Assembly: GCF_026191725.2 (NCBI RefSeq) | Contig: NZ_CP120863.1 | Coordinates: 4,010,001-4,074,000, forward strand | From: Roseibium porphyridii | GTDB taxonomy: Bacteria; Pseudomonadota; Alphaproteobacteria; Rhizobiales; Stappiaceae | Direction of reading: 5' to 3' | DNA: 64,000 nt | Shown: positions 1 through 7,740 of the stretch, in pieces | Position numbering within the stretch: the first letter of the stretch is position 1 | Layout of the letters: each line of letters begins with the position of its first letter | The notes under the pieces: model-generated | Databases searched by the model: none | What the model was told of the DNA's origin: nothing | What the model saw: only the letters and a program-made list of their open reading frames with translations | Translations under genes and position numbers: made by a program

Positions 1-1
1 T

Positions 2-133
2 TCGGCCAGGGCACAACAATCGAACGTCGATGTGACCCGTCAGATCAATGGTGAAATCCTAAACGGACGTGTGCCCATTTCGGACCCTGTCCGTCCCGGA
101 GACACAATTTACGTCCGCGAACGCTATTTTTAG
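2..133 (+). CDS. C-terminal end of a polysaccharide export protein (partial)
   Basis: The window opens inside a reading frame that ends at TAG 131-133. The visible 43 residues end in DTIYVRERYF, and PGDTIYVRER is the kind of ending seen in Wza/KpsD-like polysaccharide export proteins of the SLBB/OMA family, where a beta-hairpin closes the last soluble domain. Such proteins form the outer-membrane pore that exports capsule or exopolysaccharide. The three genes that follow on the same strand are exopolysaccharide assembly genes, which supports this reading. The start lies outside the window, so length and signal peptide cannot be judged. A chain-length/tyrosine-kinase-type protein is less likely but not excluded. 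Confidence 0.6.
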   Translation, partial: SARAQQSNVDVTRQINGEILNGRVPISDPVRPGDTIYVRERYF

Positions 134-239
134 AGATCCACGAAGTTAACCGCGGACTCACCTCCCTTTGCTAGTGTGCAGTTTCAGAGCTCCACAGGTT
201 CAATAAGAAACCTGGGGGCGAGAACAGGGAAACTGCACC

Positions 240-1472
240 ATGACAACGACTCCCATGCGGATCGTGCATTGTGTTCGCTCGCCTATCGGCGGGATCTTCC
301 GTCATATCCGCGATCTGGCAACAGCCCAGGCGGAAGCGGGACACGATGTCGGCTTAATTTGCGATAGCACTACGGGCAGCGCTTTCGACAATCGAGGCGT
401 GGAAGAGCTTGAACCGAAGCTGGCTCTCGGCCTGGCTCGCTTTCCAATGCAGCGTCAGCTGACCTTCAAGGACCTTACCGCGACGCTTGCGCTTTATCGT
501 CATATCCGTGACCTGAAACCGGATATCCTGCACGGCCATGGCGCCAAGGGCGGCGCATACGTGCGCCTGATCGGCAGCATTTTGAAGCTCCGCGGTCAGA
601 AGGTGTCCCGCGTTTACTGTCCGCATGGCGGCAGCCTTCATTACGATCCGAACCGCTTCGAAGGCCGGATCTATCATACGATTGAAGGCATGCTTGGCCG
701 TTTGACCGATGGGCTGGTTTTTGTCTCCGACTACGAAGCTGCGGCTTACGAAAGCAAGGTCGGACAACCCCGCGCGCTGTCCCGGATTGTCTATAACGGG
801 CTGACGCCTGCCGAATTTGCACCGGTCAGCGTCGACGAGAGCGCCGGCGACTTCCTCTATATCGGTATGCTGCGTGATTTGAAGGGACCGGATCTCTTCA
901 TTGAGGCACTCCACAATATCCGCCTGAAGACCGGCCAGGCACCGCGTGCACATATCGTCGGTGAAGGCCCGGATGAAGAGCGCTATCGAAATATGGTCAA
1001 AAGGTTCGACCTGGAACGTGCTGTCACGTTCCATGGCGCCCTGCCCGCCCGCGAAGCCTTCAAGCTTGCAAGAAATGTGGTGGTCCCCTCCCGCGCGGAG
1101 GCAATGCCTTACATCATCTTGGAAACTGTTGCTGCTGAACGCCCGTTGATCGCAACGCGCGTTGGCGGAATACCGGAGATCTTCGGCAGATATTCCAATC
1201 GACTGATCGAACCGGGACACATTGGCAAGCTGACCGTTGCGATGGAAGCGGCCCTTGACAGCCCTGAGCAGATGGCGGGCGAGGCAAAGGAACTTAGAAG
1301 CTGTCTGGCTGAGACGTTCTCGACCGAGCTGATGAATGATCGCATCACAACGCTCTACCAGGAGCTGAAAGGCATCAAACCGGCTGATCAGTCGGTTGCT
1401 GCTCCGGCAAACGGTCTTTCCGGTGTTGCGCGTGCGCAAACTGCGCTGGCGAGGTCGAGCAACAGATCATGA
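240..1472 (+). CDS. Family 4 glycosyltransferase of exopolysaccharide synthesis
   Basis: A 410-residue GT-B glycosyltransferase that would add a sugar to the lipid-linked exopolysaccharide repeat at the cytoplasmic face of the inner membrane. The N-terminal half has a GT4-type acceptor domain opening (RIVHCVRSPIGGIFRHIRDL) with a glycine-rich loop. The C-terminal half has the EX7E motif of retaining GT4 enzymes (EAMPYIILE), followed by PLIATRVGGIPEIFG, the usual nucleotide-sugar site. The start ATG at 240 follows a purine-rich stretch; a second ATG at 255 would shorten the protein by five residues. The stop overlaps the next gene by four bases (ATGA), so the two are probably translationally coupled. 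Donor and acceptor sugars cannot be read from the sequence. Confidence 0.88.
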   Translation: MTTTPMRIVHCVRSPIGGIFRHIRDLATAQAEAGHDVGLICDSTTGSAFDNRGVEELEPKLALGLARFPMQRQLTFKDLTATLALYRHIRDLKPDILHGHGAKGGAYVRLIGSILKLRGQKVSRVYCPHGGSLHYDPNRFEGRIYHTIEGMLGRLTDGLVFVSDYEAAAYESKVGQPRALSRIVYNGLTPAEFAPVSVDESAGDFLYIGMLRDLKGPDLFIEALHNIRLKTGQAPRAHIVGEGPDEERYRNMVKRFDLERAVTFHGALPAREAFKLARNVVVPSRAEAMPYIILETVAAERPLIATRVGGIPEIFGRYSNRLIEPGHIGKLTVAMEAALDSPEQMAGEAKELRSCLAETFSTELMNDRITTLYQELKGIKPADQSVAAPANGLSGVARAQTALARSSNRS

Positions 1473-3094
1473 GCAGCCACGCCCTAAAACCGACGGACCC
1501 GATTGAGCCCAAGGCATTTGCTGCACAGACAGGTGCCGGCGCGAGCGCTGACGACCTGGACGACCGGTTGGAAAAGCAATTCCGGGAATCGCTTCAGGGC
1601 ATCACCGATCCCGACAATATCCAGAAATTGTCCGGAAACAGCTCCAGCTTGAGCGTGGAAGCAGCTGAAATTGCACAAGGTCTCGGTGGCAAGGGGCTTT
1701 CCGCGCCCGTTTTGTCCGGGTTTGTGCGCCTGGCCGACATTCTGCTGGTTGCCGGTTCTGCTTTGGTCGCAGCGTTTGCAGGTTCAGAACCTTCCGGTTT
1801 CGGGCTGGAAAACGTCTTTGCAATTGCTGCAGCGCTGCTGTTCACGCTGGCCTTTTTTCAGGCAGCGGATGTTTATCAGGTTCAGGTCATGCGCCAGGGC
1901 CTGTCCCAGCTTGGCCGCGTTGCTGCCGGCTGGACCCTTGTCTTTGCCATGTTCGCCCTGCTGCGCTCCACGACCGGGGTCGGCATCGGGCTGGCCGAGG
2001 CCTGGATCGGCTCGTGGTTTGTATTTGGTCTGACAGGGCTTTGCGTTTCCCGCCTCATCGTCTCCCGGCTGGTGCGCCGCTGGATGTCGTCGGGCCGGCT
2101 GGAACGGCGCGCGATCATCGTCGGGGGCGGCACGGCTGCTGCGGAGCTCATTCACGAACTTGAAGCCCAGCCGGGAAACGATATCCGCATTTGCGGCATC
2201 TTCGATGACCGGTCGAATGATCGCTCACCACCGGTGGTGGCGGGTTATCAGAAGCTCGGCAACATCAGTGCGCTTGTGGAATTTGCGCGGCTTGCGCGCA
2301 TCGACATGCTAATTGTGTGCATCCCCTTGCGCGCGGAAAAACGCGTGCTGGAACTTCTCAGAAAGCTTTGGGTTCTGCCCGTCGACATTCGCCTGTCGGC
2401 CCATACTGACAAGGTCCGCTTCCGCAATCGCGCCGCGTCCTTTATCGGCACGGTTCCCTTTGTGGATGTTGTCGCCAAACCGATTGCGGACTGGGACATG
2501 GTCGCCAAGCGGATCTTCGATCTGGTGTTCGCAACACTTGCCATCGTCACCCTCTTCCCGGTGATGATCGCAGCGGCCGTCGCGATCAAGCTCAACAGCA
2601 AGGGACCGGTCCTCTTCCGTCAGAAGCGGTACGGCTTCAACAACGAGGTCATCGATGTCCTGAAGTTCCGGTCGATGTACACCGACATGGCGGACCCCGA
2701 TGCAAAGACCGTCGTGACCAAGGGTGATCCGCGTGTCACCAGCGTCGGACGCTTCATCAGAAAAACCTCCATCGATGAGCTGCCGCAACTCTTCAACGTT
2801 CTGGCAGGCAGCCTGTCGCTGGTCGGTCCGCGTCCGCATGCGGTCAACGCTCATACGGACAACAAGACCTGGGATGACGTCGTCGACGGCTACTTCGCCC
2901 GTCACAAGGTCAAGCCGGGCGTCACGGGCTGGGCGCAGATCAACGGCTGGCGCGGTGAAGTCGACACGCCGGAGAAAATTCAGAACCGTGTCGAGTGCGA
3001 TGTCTACTATATTGAAAACTGGTCCCTGCTTTTCGATCTGCAGATCCTGTTTCTGACACCGTTCCGCCTGCTCAACACGGAGAATGCCTATTGA
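1469..3094 (+). CDS. Undecaprenyl-phosphate glycosylphosphotransferase (WcaJ/ExoY type)
   Basis: Predicted priming enzyme of exopolysaccharide synthesis, transferring a sugar-1-phosphate from a nucleotide sugar to undecaprenyl phosphate. The 541 residues show the long form: about 80 soluble N-terminal residues, a hydrophobic block of about four membrane segments (about 85-200), a Rossmann-like central domain (RRAIIVGGGTAAAELIHEL) and a C-terminal bacterial sugar transferase domain. That domain begins with a membrane helix (KRIFDLVFATLAIVTLFPVM) and carries FRSMYTD, IDELPQLFNV, LVGPRPH and KPGVTGWAQING, the family's signature blocks. It overlaps the genes on both sides by four bases. The soluble N-terminal extension is longer than in WcaJ. 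Glucose or galactose is the likely sugar, but this is inference. Confidence 0.92.
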   Translation: MSSHALKPTDPIEPKAFAAQTGAGASADDLDDRLEKQFRESLQGITDPDNIQKLSGNSSSLSVEAAEIAQGLGGKGLSAPVLSGFVRLADILLVAGSALVAAFAGSEPSGFGLENVFAIAAALLFTLAFFQAADVYQVQVMRQGLSQLGRVAAGWTLVFAMFALLRSTTGVGIGLAEAWIGSWFVFGLTGLCVSRLIVSRLVRRWMSSGRLERRAIIVGGGTAAAELIHELEAQPGNDIRICGIFDDRSNDRSPPVVAGYQKLGNISALVEFARLARIDMLIVCIPLRAEKRVLELLRKLWVLPVDIRLSAHTDKVRFRNRAASFIGTVPFVDVVAKPIADWDMVAKRIFDLVFATLAIVTLFPVMIAAAVAIKLNSKGPVLFRQKRYGFNNEVIDVLKFRSMYTDMADPDAKTVVTKGDPRVTSVGRFIRKTSIDELPQLFNVLAGSLSLVGPRPHAVNAHTDNKTWDDVVDGYFARHKVKPGVTGWAQINGWRGEVDTPEKIQNRVECDVYYIENWSLLFDLQILFLTPFRLLNTENAY

Positions 3095-4350
3095 GCGCCA
3101 TGGCTGGCACACATGGCGGCCCACCTCTGGTGCGTGCGTCTGTCGGCCTCCCGGCCAAAAGCCTGGGAAATGCAGCACTGTGGCTTGCAGCCTTCCTGTC
3201 GGGTTTCGTTATTGAGGAACCGGCCCCTTATGAACTCTACATGGTGCTGCTGTCGGTCATCTGGCTGGCATTCGGACTGAAGCTGCGTCCGGAATTCGGC
3301 CCTCTGATCATCTGCATGATGCTTTATGTCGCCGGTGGCGTCGCCTCGATCCCGATGGCGCAGGAGTTCGGCGATGCGGTGATGTATATCGCCGTCTCGG
3401 GCTTCCTCGCCATTACGGCGATTTTCTATGCCGCCATCCTTGCCGATGAGCCGGACCGGTTCCGCGTCATTCAGAGCGGTTACACGATCAGCGCGGTCTT
3501 TGTGGCGATGATCGGGATTGCCGGCTATTTCAATCTGTTTCCGGGCGCTGAGTATTTCACGCTTTACAGCCGGGCACGCGGCACCTTTCAGGACCCGAAC
3601 GTCTTCGGGCCGTTTCTGGTGCTGCCGACCATGCTGATCATCCAGAAGCTGCTGCGCGACTCCGTTATCAGGAACTTTGCGCTGTTGTTGCCGCTTGCCA
3701 TCCTCCTGCTCGGCATCTTTCTCAGCTTCTCACGCGGTGCCTGGGGCGTTCTGGTGGCAGCCGTTCTTGTGGTCTATTTCCTTGCGCTGGTAACAGAGCA
3801 GAGCAACCGCCGGCGCGCGCGCCTGGTGTTCCTCGGCTTTGCCGGCATTCTGGCCTGTGCCGGTCTGCTTGCCGCAGCCCTTTCCATCGACACCGTGTCG
3901 GACATGTTTTCCCAGCGCGCCCGGCTCGTTCAGGAATATGACGGAGCCCGCCTCGGACGCTTTGCGCGCTATGCGCTCGGTTTCCAGATGGTGATGGAAT
4001 ATCCGCTCGGCCTCGGTCCGCTGGAGTTCAACAAGTACTTTCCAGAAGACGAACACAACGTCTACCTGAAAGGCTTCACCACCTATGGCTGGCTCGGCGG
4101 GTTCGTCTATATCGCGATGGCACTCTGGACGGTTTGCGCCCTGGTGCCGCTCCTGTTCAAGTCCCGGCCCTGGACGGCGTTCACCCAGTGTGTCTTTGCG
4201 GTCTTCGTGGCGCATCTGATCCTGTCGGTGATTATCGACACCGATCACTGGCGCCACATGTACATGCTCTATGGCCTTGCCTGGGGCATGATCGCGACGG
4301 ACAAGATCGAGCAAAAGCGCGCCCGCAGACAAAGACTGGCAGCTGCATAA
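3091..4350 (+). CDS. Wzy/O-antigen-ligase type polysaccharide polymerase
   Basis: A 419-residue polytopic inner-membrane protein, expected to polymerise lipid-linked repeat units on the periplasmic side. It has about eleven hydrophobic segments and one large periplasmic loop after the middle, as in the Wzy_C/O-antigen ligase superfamily. The motifs RGTFQDPNVFGPFLVLP and LSFSRGAWG are the conserved blocks of the ExoQ-like branch, and HNVYLKGFTTYGWLGG is the usual histidine-containing loop. The TTG at 3091 gives a four-base overlap with the previous stop; an ATG at 3100 is the alternative start. It closes the operon: a 90-bp gap and then a tRNA follow. Polymerase and ligase roles cannot be told apart from sequence, but the operon favours the polymerase. 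Confidence 0.87.
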   Translation: MSAMAGTHGGPPLVRASVGLPAKSLGNAALWLAAFLSGFVIEEPAPYELYMVLLSVIWLAFGLKLRPEFGPLIICMMLYVAGGVASIPMAQEFGDAVMYIAVSGFLAITAIFYAAILADEPDRFRVIQSGYTISAVFVAMIGIAGYFNLFPGAEYFTLYSRARGTFQDPNVFGPFLVLPTMLIIQKLLRDSVIRNFALLLPLAILLLGIFLSFSRGAWGVLVAAVLVVYFLALVTEQSNRRRARLVFLGFAGILACAGLLAAALSIDTVSDMFSQRARLVQEYDGARLGRFARYALGFQMVMEYPLGLGPLEFNKYFPEDEHNVYLKGFTTYGWLGGFVYIAMALWTVCALVPLLFKSRPWTAFTQCVFAVFVAHLILSVIIDTDHWRHMYMLYGLAWGMIATDKIEQKRARRQRLAAA

Positions 4351-4439
4351 AGTCCCCTTGACCGGTTTCAAAAAACTCGAAGGACGAGCGCAACAAGCTG
4401 CTTGCGCTTGCAAAGCGAACAAGCTAGGTAGGGTCCGTT

Positions 4440-4516
4440 CGGGCAGTAGCGCAGCCTGGTAGCGCACTTCACTGGGGGTGAAGGGGTCGTCGGTTCAAAT
4501 CCGGCCTGCCCGACCA
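4440..4516 (+). tRNA. tRNA-Pro (anticodon GGG), CCA encoded
   Basis: A complete cloverleaf can be folded. The acceptor stem is CGGGCAG (4440-4446) with CTGCCCG (4506-4512), followed by discriminator A and an encoded CCA. The D arm contains AGCCTGGTAGC. The anticodon stem CTTCA/TGAAG closes the loop CTGGGGG with anticodon GGG at 4474-4476, and the T arm carries GGTTCAAATCC. This is the proline tRNA reading CCC/CCU codons. It marks the left edge of the accessory island that follows. Confidence 0.97.
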
Positions 4517-4854
4517 TTTTTCAAAGACATGGATGACATTGAGATCTTGCGCTCGGTTGCCGAGCGAAAGGCCGATGATTGACGCTGAAATTTGGATCGT
4601 GGTGTAGCGCGCAATTTTATTTGGCATCCAGATTGAGGGCGAACCAAAGGCGCTTTCGGCCCAGAGCTGTCTTTGGTGTCTCGTGCAACAAACGTCCGCT
4701 TTGAGCCCTTCCAGGACCTTTGGTATGCTGCGCTGTACTCGAAATTCGGGCGGGAAGCAGTCATTCGCTGTGCTCCCCGCGATTGACTGCTTTGCGTAGA
4801 ACGTCATAGTTGTGGTTAGTAGAAGCGCGAAGCGGAAAAGTCAGCCTGCTTCAC
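4517..4854 (+). other. Gene-poor stretch downstream of tRNA-Pro
   Basis: 338 bp without a convincing gene. The minus-strand frames running through it read back into the tRNA and are artefacts. It holds phrases that recur loosely on the far side of the island (for example AACGTCCGCTTTGAGCCC here and AACGTCTGCTCACGGC near 7350), which suggests decayed repeat or island-junction DNA. No integrase remnant and no obvious copy of the tRNA 3' end was seen. Confidence 0.5.
4748..4762 (-). repeat. Left copy of a short flanking element, GACTGCTTCCCGCCC
   Basis: Read on the minus strand this is GACTGCTTCCCGCCC. A near copy, GACCGCTCCCCGCCC (13 of 15 bases identical), lies at 7435-7449 in the opposite orientation, so the two bracket the three-gene island as an imperfect inverted pair. 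It may be a decayed dispersed intergenic repeat or a trace of the insertion event. The match is short and could be chance. Confidence 0.35.
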
Positions 4855-5868
4855 TTAAGGTTTTTGTCTCAAACTGTGGCTGCGGATGTATGCTTTAGTT
4901 TCTTCATCACAGAATGCCATTTCAATTGAATCATCAAATGCTCTCCACTGCTCAGTGTCGGTGAGTTTTAAATGCTGAATTGCAAGGGTCATTTCTTGCT
5001 TTGGTGTAGTGCGAAAATATGCCGGGTCGTCAGTAGAAAAAGACAAGGAACACCCTGCATCAAGCATCTTTCTCGCAGGATGTAGTTCATAGCCTTTCGT
5101 TGCTCCGAGAATGACATTACTAGACAGACAGACTTCAAACCCAATTTTTCGCTCGGCCAGTTCGGCAAGGACATCTTCATTCTCTGCAATAGAAATACCA
5201 TGCCCGACCCTACTCAGTTCTAAGGAGTTCACCGCCCGAAGAACAGTTTCCGCAGGCAACCATTCACCAACATGTGCAGTCAATCCAAGGCCCGAGCTTT
5301 TGGCGACAAGGAAAGCTCCCTTGAACGCATCAATGTCGTAAAGTCGCTCATTTCCTGTTAGGCCAAATCCCCGAACGTGCCGGCTCTCAATTGACGTGGC
5401 TAGCTCGGCAATTTCCAAGGCTTCTTCTGGCCCACGATGTCGCACACAGGTAACGATCATGCATCCAGCGACGCTACATTCACTATTTGCCTGATCGATA
5501 GCATCGGAAATCGCCGAAACCTGTGAAGGAAAAGAGATACCATTTTCCATGGAATGGCCTGGCGAGATCATAAACTCGACATATCGAGTCCCACTTTCCG
5601 ATACATGAGACAAATATTGATAGGCAACATCTCTAAGGTCGTCTGCCGTTCTGATTACATGCCCGATCTGATCATAAAGTGATAGGAATTCCTCAAACCC
5701 AGAGAAAGGGTACTCGCACGAGGCCGATGATATTGGCAGATGGATATTGTGCTTTTCTGCGAGTTTGAAGGCTAGGCTTGGATGCATTGTACCTCTGAGG
5801 TGACAATGCAAATCTAAGGTCGGAACCAAGATTTCTGCCCTTTGAATGGCACCACCCTCCGTTGTCAC
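4855..5868 (-). CDS. komA: Adenosine deaminase-like protein, KomA of a Kongming-like defence system
   Basis: A 337-residue amidohydrolase of the adenosine/AMP deaminase family with an intact active site: metal ligands HCH (H21, H23) in LDLHCHLRGTMHP, H199 and the catalytic E202 in TAHVGE, H223 in RVGHG, and D280/D281 in STDDP. Housekeeping adenosine deaminases share these motifs, so the assignment rests on context: it is divergent from a HAM1-like and a SIR2-like gene, the set described as Kongming. There, as I recall, KomA deaminates dAMP to dIMP, a phage kinase helps make dITP, and dITP switches on KomB-KomC. The start is GTG at 5868 with AGGTAGGGA eight to fourteen bases upstream; there is no earlier in-frame ATG. 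It is AT-richer than the neighbouring operons. An ordinary purine-salvage deaminase is the alternative. Confidence 0.8.
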   Translation of the reverse strand: MTTEGGAIQRAEILVPTLDLHCHLRGTMHPSLAFKLAEKHNIHLPISSASCEYPFSGFEEFLSLYDQIGHVIRTADDLRDVAYQYLSHVSESGTRYVEFMISPGHSMENGISFPSQVSAISDAIDQANSECSVAGCMIVTCVRHRGPEEALEIAELATSIESRHVRGFGLTGNERLYDIDAFKGAFLVAKSSGLGLTAHVGEWLPAETVLRAVNSLELSRVGHGISIAENEDVLAELAERKIGFEVCLSSNVILGATKGYELHPARKMLDAGCSLSFSTDDPAYFRTTPKQEMTLAIQHLKLTDTEQWRAFDDSIEMAFCDEETKAYIRSHSLRQKP

Positions 5869-5922
5869 GAAATTTCCCTACCTGTAGAATTTCATCAACT
5901 AGAGATTGATTCGAGGTTTTCA
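5869..5922. promoter_or_regulatory. 54-bp divergent control region of komA and komB
   Basis: Only 54 bp separate the komA start codon (GTG, minus strand) from the komB start codon (ATG, plus strand), and this space also holds both ribosome binding sites (minus AGGTAGGGA, plus GAGG at 5913-5916). Two standard promoters do not fit without their elements lying inside the opposite gene, so the transcripts probably overlap at their 5' ends. No clear -35/-10 pair or operator was recognised. Confidence 0.45.
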
Positions 5923-6480
5923 ATGCGTACCCTAAGATTTCTTTCGGGAAACCCCTTCAAGGTCAAGGAGGTGGAAGATATTCTGACCAAAATCGAAATC
6001 ACAGTTATCCCTGTAGATTACAAAATCAACGAGATCCAAACGATTGATGTACCTGCCCTTGTTCACGACAAATGCATTAAAGCGTTTCAAAAAGTGAGCC
6101 GCCCTATCTTTGTTGAGCATACAAGCCTTCATATTTCACCCCTGAATGGGTTTCCCGGGGGGCTTACTCAAGTTTTTTGGGATACCTTGGAAGCCGACAA
6201 AGTCGCTGAAATTTTTGGGGAAATGGCAGATTCCTCAGTAAAGGCGACTACAAGGATCGCTTATTGTGACGGGAAGAAGGTTCATCAATTTGAGGGTGAA
6301 ATACTCGGGAAGATCTCTTCTGAGCCGCGTGGCAATAGAGACTTTCAATGGGATTGCATTTTTATACCGGAAGGTGAGACGCAAACATTCGCTGAGATGG
6401 GGGAAAAGAAAAACGAAATCTCCATGCGGCGAAAAGCCTTGGAAGAGTTTGCCTGTTTTCTGGAAGGAAACTCAAGATGA
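5923..6480 (+). CDS. komB: HAM1/ITPase-like protein, KomB of a Kongming-like defence system
   Basis: A 185-residue protein with the fold signature of RdgB/HAM1 (non-canonical purine NTP pyrophosphatase): SGNPFKVKEVEDIL at the N-terminus, EHTSLHISPLNGFPGG in the middle, and FQWDCIFIPEG...TFAEMGEKKNEISMRR near the end. Key places are altered. The acidic residue of the active-site (E/D)D(S/T)GL motif is His66, FGYDP has become FQWDC, and the SHR histidine is Met. This suggests nucleotide binding without normal hydrolysis, fitting a dITP sensor, which is how I recall KomB working. The start is ATG 5923 with GAGG six bases upstream; a TTG frame reaching back to 5842 would run into komA. It overlaps komC by four bases (ATGA), implying coupled synthesis of a complex. 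Confidence 0.82.
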   Translation: MRTLRFLSGNPFKVKEVEDILTKIEITVIPVDYKINEIQTIDVPALVHDKCIKAFQKVSRPIFVEHTSLHISPLNGFPGGLTQVFWDTLEADKVAEIFGEMADSSVKATTRIAYCDGKKVHQFEGEILGKISSEPRGNRDFQWDCIFIPEGETQTFAEMGEKKNEISMRRKALEEFACFLEGNSR

Positions 6481-7274
6481 TTGACCAACTGAAACAGTCG
6501 GTTCGGAACAAGCAGGCGATTCTATTCGCGGGAGCGGGAGTATCAGCCGTACTTGGCGCTCCGACATGGGGGGAGCTGATAAATCAGATAGGGGCCGAAC
6601 TTGGTTTTGAAGCTGACGTATTTCGTTCTCTCAGCACCAATTATTTGACGCTTGCCGAGTACTACAAGATTGAGCGCGGAAGCATCGGACCGCTGCGTAG
6701 CTGGATGGATAAAAATTGGAACTTCCCAGATGAAAAAATCAAAAGTTCACGCGTCCATGAGCTTATCGTCGAATTAGATTTCCCAATAATCTACACGACG
6801 AATTACGATAGCAACATCGAACGTGCGTTTGAGTTGCAAGAGAAAAAGGTCCGGAAAATCGTTGATGTGAAAGACTTTCTATTTGTTCAAAGTGACGAGC
6901 GCCAAGTAATCAAATTACACGGCGATTTTCAGAATGATGATTCAATTGTTTTAACAGAGACACACTACTTTGACCGCCTTTCATTTGAATCGCCACTTGA
7001 TATCAGACTTCGTTCAGACGTCTTGGCGCGCCCAGTTCTGTTCATTGGCTATAGCTTGTCCGACATCAATGTCCGGATACTGCTTCACAAACTATGGCAG
7101 ACATGGAATTCTTCGCCGCATTCAGCTCACCAGCCCAATTCTTATGTTTTCCTTCCCCGGCCTAACGAGATTGAAGAAAAGGTCCTTGCCAGGTGGGGTG
7201 TTAAAACGCTGATAGGAGAAGATCCAGATCCAACGAAATCCCTTGAAGACTTTTTGTCAAGACTAGCTAGCTGA
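6477..7274 (+). CDS. komC: SIR2-like NADase, KomC of a Kongming-like defence system
   Basis: A 265-residue stand-alone SIR2-family protein. It has the NAD-binding GAGVS (residues 19-23), the TTNYD block (107-111, with Asn109 and Asp111), IKLHGD with His148 in the catalytic position, and FIGYSLSDINVRILL (189-203). There is no zinc-binding cysteine pair of the deacetylase type, so it belongs to the SIR2_2 defence NADases, as in Thoeris, DSR and SIR2-HerA systems. Translation starts inside the komB stop (ATGA). The expected role is to degrade NAD+ once the KomB-KomC complex binds an unusual nucleotide, stopping growth of the infected cell. Activity and trigger are inferred from the known family. 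Confidence 0.85.
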   Translation: MIDQLKQSVRNKQAILFAGAGVSAVLGAPTWGELINQIGAELGFEADVFRSLSTNYLTLAEYYKIERGSIGPLRSWMDKNWNFPDEKIKSSRVHELIVELDFPIIYTTNYDSNIERAFELQEKKVRKIVDVKDFLFVQSDERQVIKLHGDFQNDDSIVLTETHYFDRLSFESPLDIRLRSDVLARPVLFIGYSLSDINVRILLHKLWQTWNSSPHSAHQPNSYVFLPRPNEIEEKVLARWGVKTLIGEDPDPTKSLEDFLSRLAS

Positions 7275-7740
7275 TGAGCCTCTCTTGGCGTACTTCTTAG
7301 TGTTATCCATCGCATTCGGTTGAATGCGGTTATTGATTAGTGCAGCTACGAACGTCTGCTCACGGCTGTGAATACCATTCGGTCGAAGATCCAAAAAGTC
7401 CGCAGTGCAGAGCTTCGTTCAAACCGCAACAAAAGACCGCTCCCCGCCCAAAGCTGTCATTTTTCTTTAAATGAAAGCTGCCTTGAGAGTTCGCCACGCA
7501 TAAGCTCCGACCAGCGGGACAACCCCGTTACCGGCTGCGCGGGATTGCTCCGCCCGATTGGCCAGTCCATCATTCAGTCTGAAAATCCGGATTGAAGGTC
7601 CAGATGTCGCGCGACGTTTTCGCAGAACATCCATTCGGGGTCGCGTTCTCCGATGATACGGGCAACGTTCGGAAAAAGGGCTCGCGAGCCAAAGGGAATT
7701 CATGTTGCCGCAATGCAGTCATGTCTAAGGACCCGACTGC
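7275..7740 (+). other. Gene-poor stretch at the right edge of the island
   Basis: 466 bp with no supported gene. Short frames here have no recognisable motifs or ribosome binding sites. The stretch TCCATCGCATTCGGTTGAATGCGG (7307-7330) contains the small inverted repeat CGCATTC/GAATGCG, which could be a weak terminator after komC but lacks a T run. The flanking element GACCGCTCCCCGCCC lies at 7435-7449. No second copy of the tRNA-Pro 3' end was found. Confidence 0.45.
7435..7449 (+). repeat. Right copy of the short flanking element
   Basis: GACCGCTCCCCGCCC on the plus strand, matching 13 of 15 bases of the element at 4748-4762 on the minus strand. Together they form an imperfect inverted pair around the komA/komBC genes. 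See the left copy for the reading and its limits. Confidence 0.35.

Noticed and set aside
354..1439. Long minus-strand frame (361 codons) opposite the GT4 gene
   Set aside because: The plus-strand frame has clear glycosyltransferase motifs and operon coupling; the opposite frame is a shadow caused by GC-biased codons.
2309..3178. Minus-strand frame of 289 codons opposite the glycosylphosphotransferase
   Set aside because: Rich in Arg/Asp/His without any motif; shadow of a well-supported gene.
4469..4807. Minus-strand frame of 112 codons ending in a Pro/Arg-rich tail
   Set aside because: It runs antisense through the tRNA-Pro gene; this is a well-known false protein made by translating tRNA genes backwards, and the rest has no motifs.
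4440..7740. Integrase or direct attachment-site repeat for the island
   Set aside because: No tyrosine or serine recombinase motif in any frame and no second copy of the tRNA 3' end up to the adenine deaminase gene.
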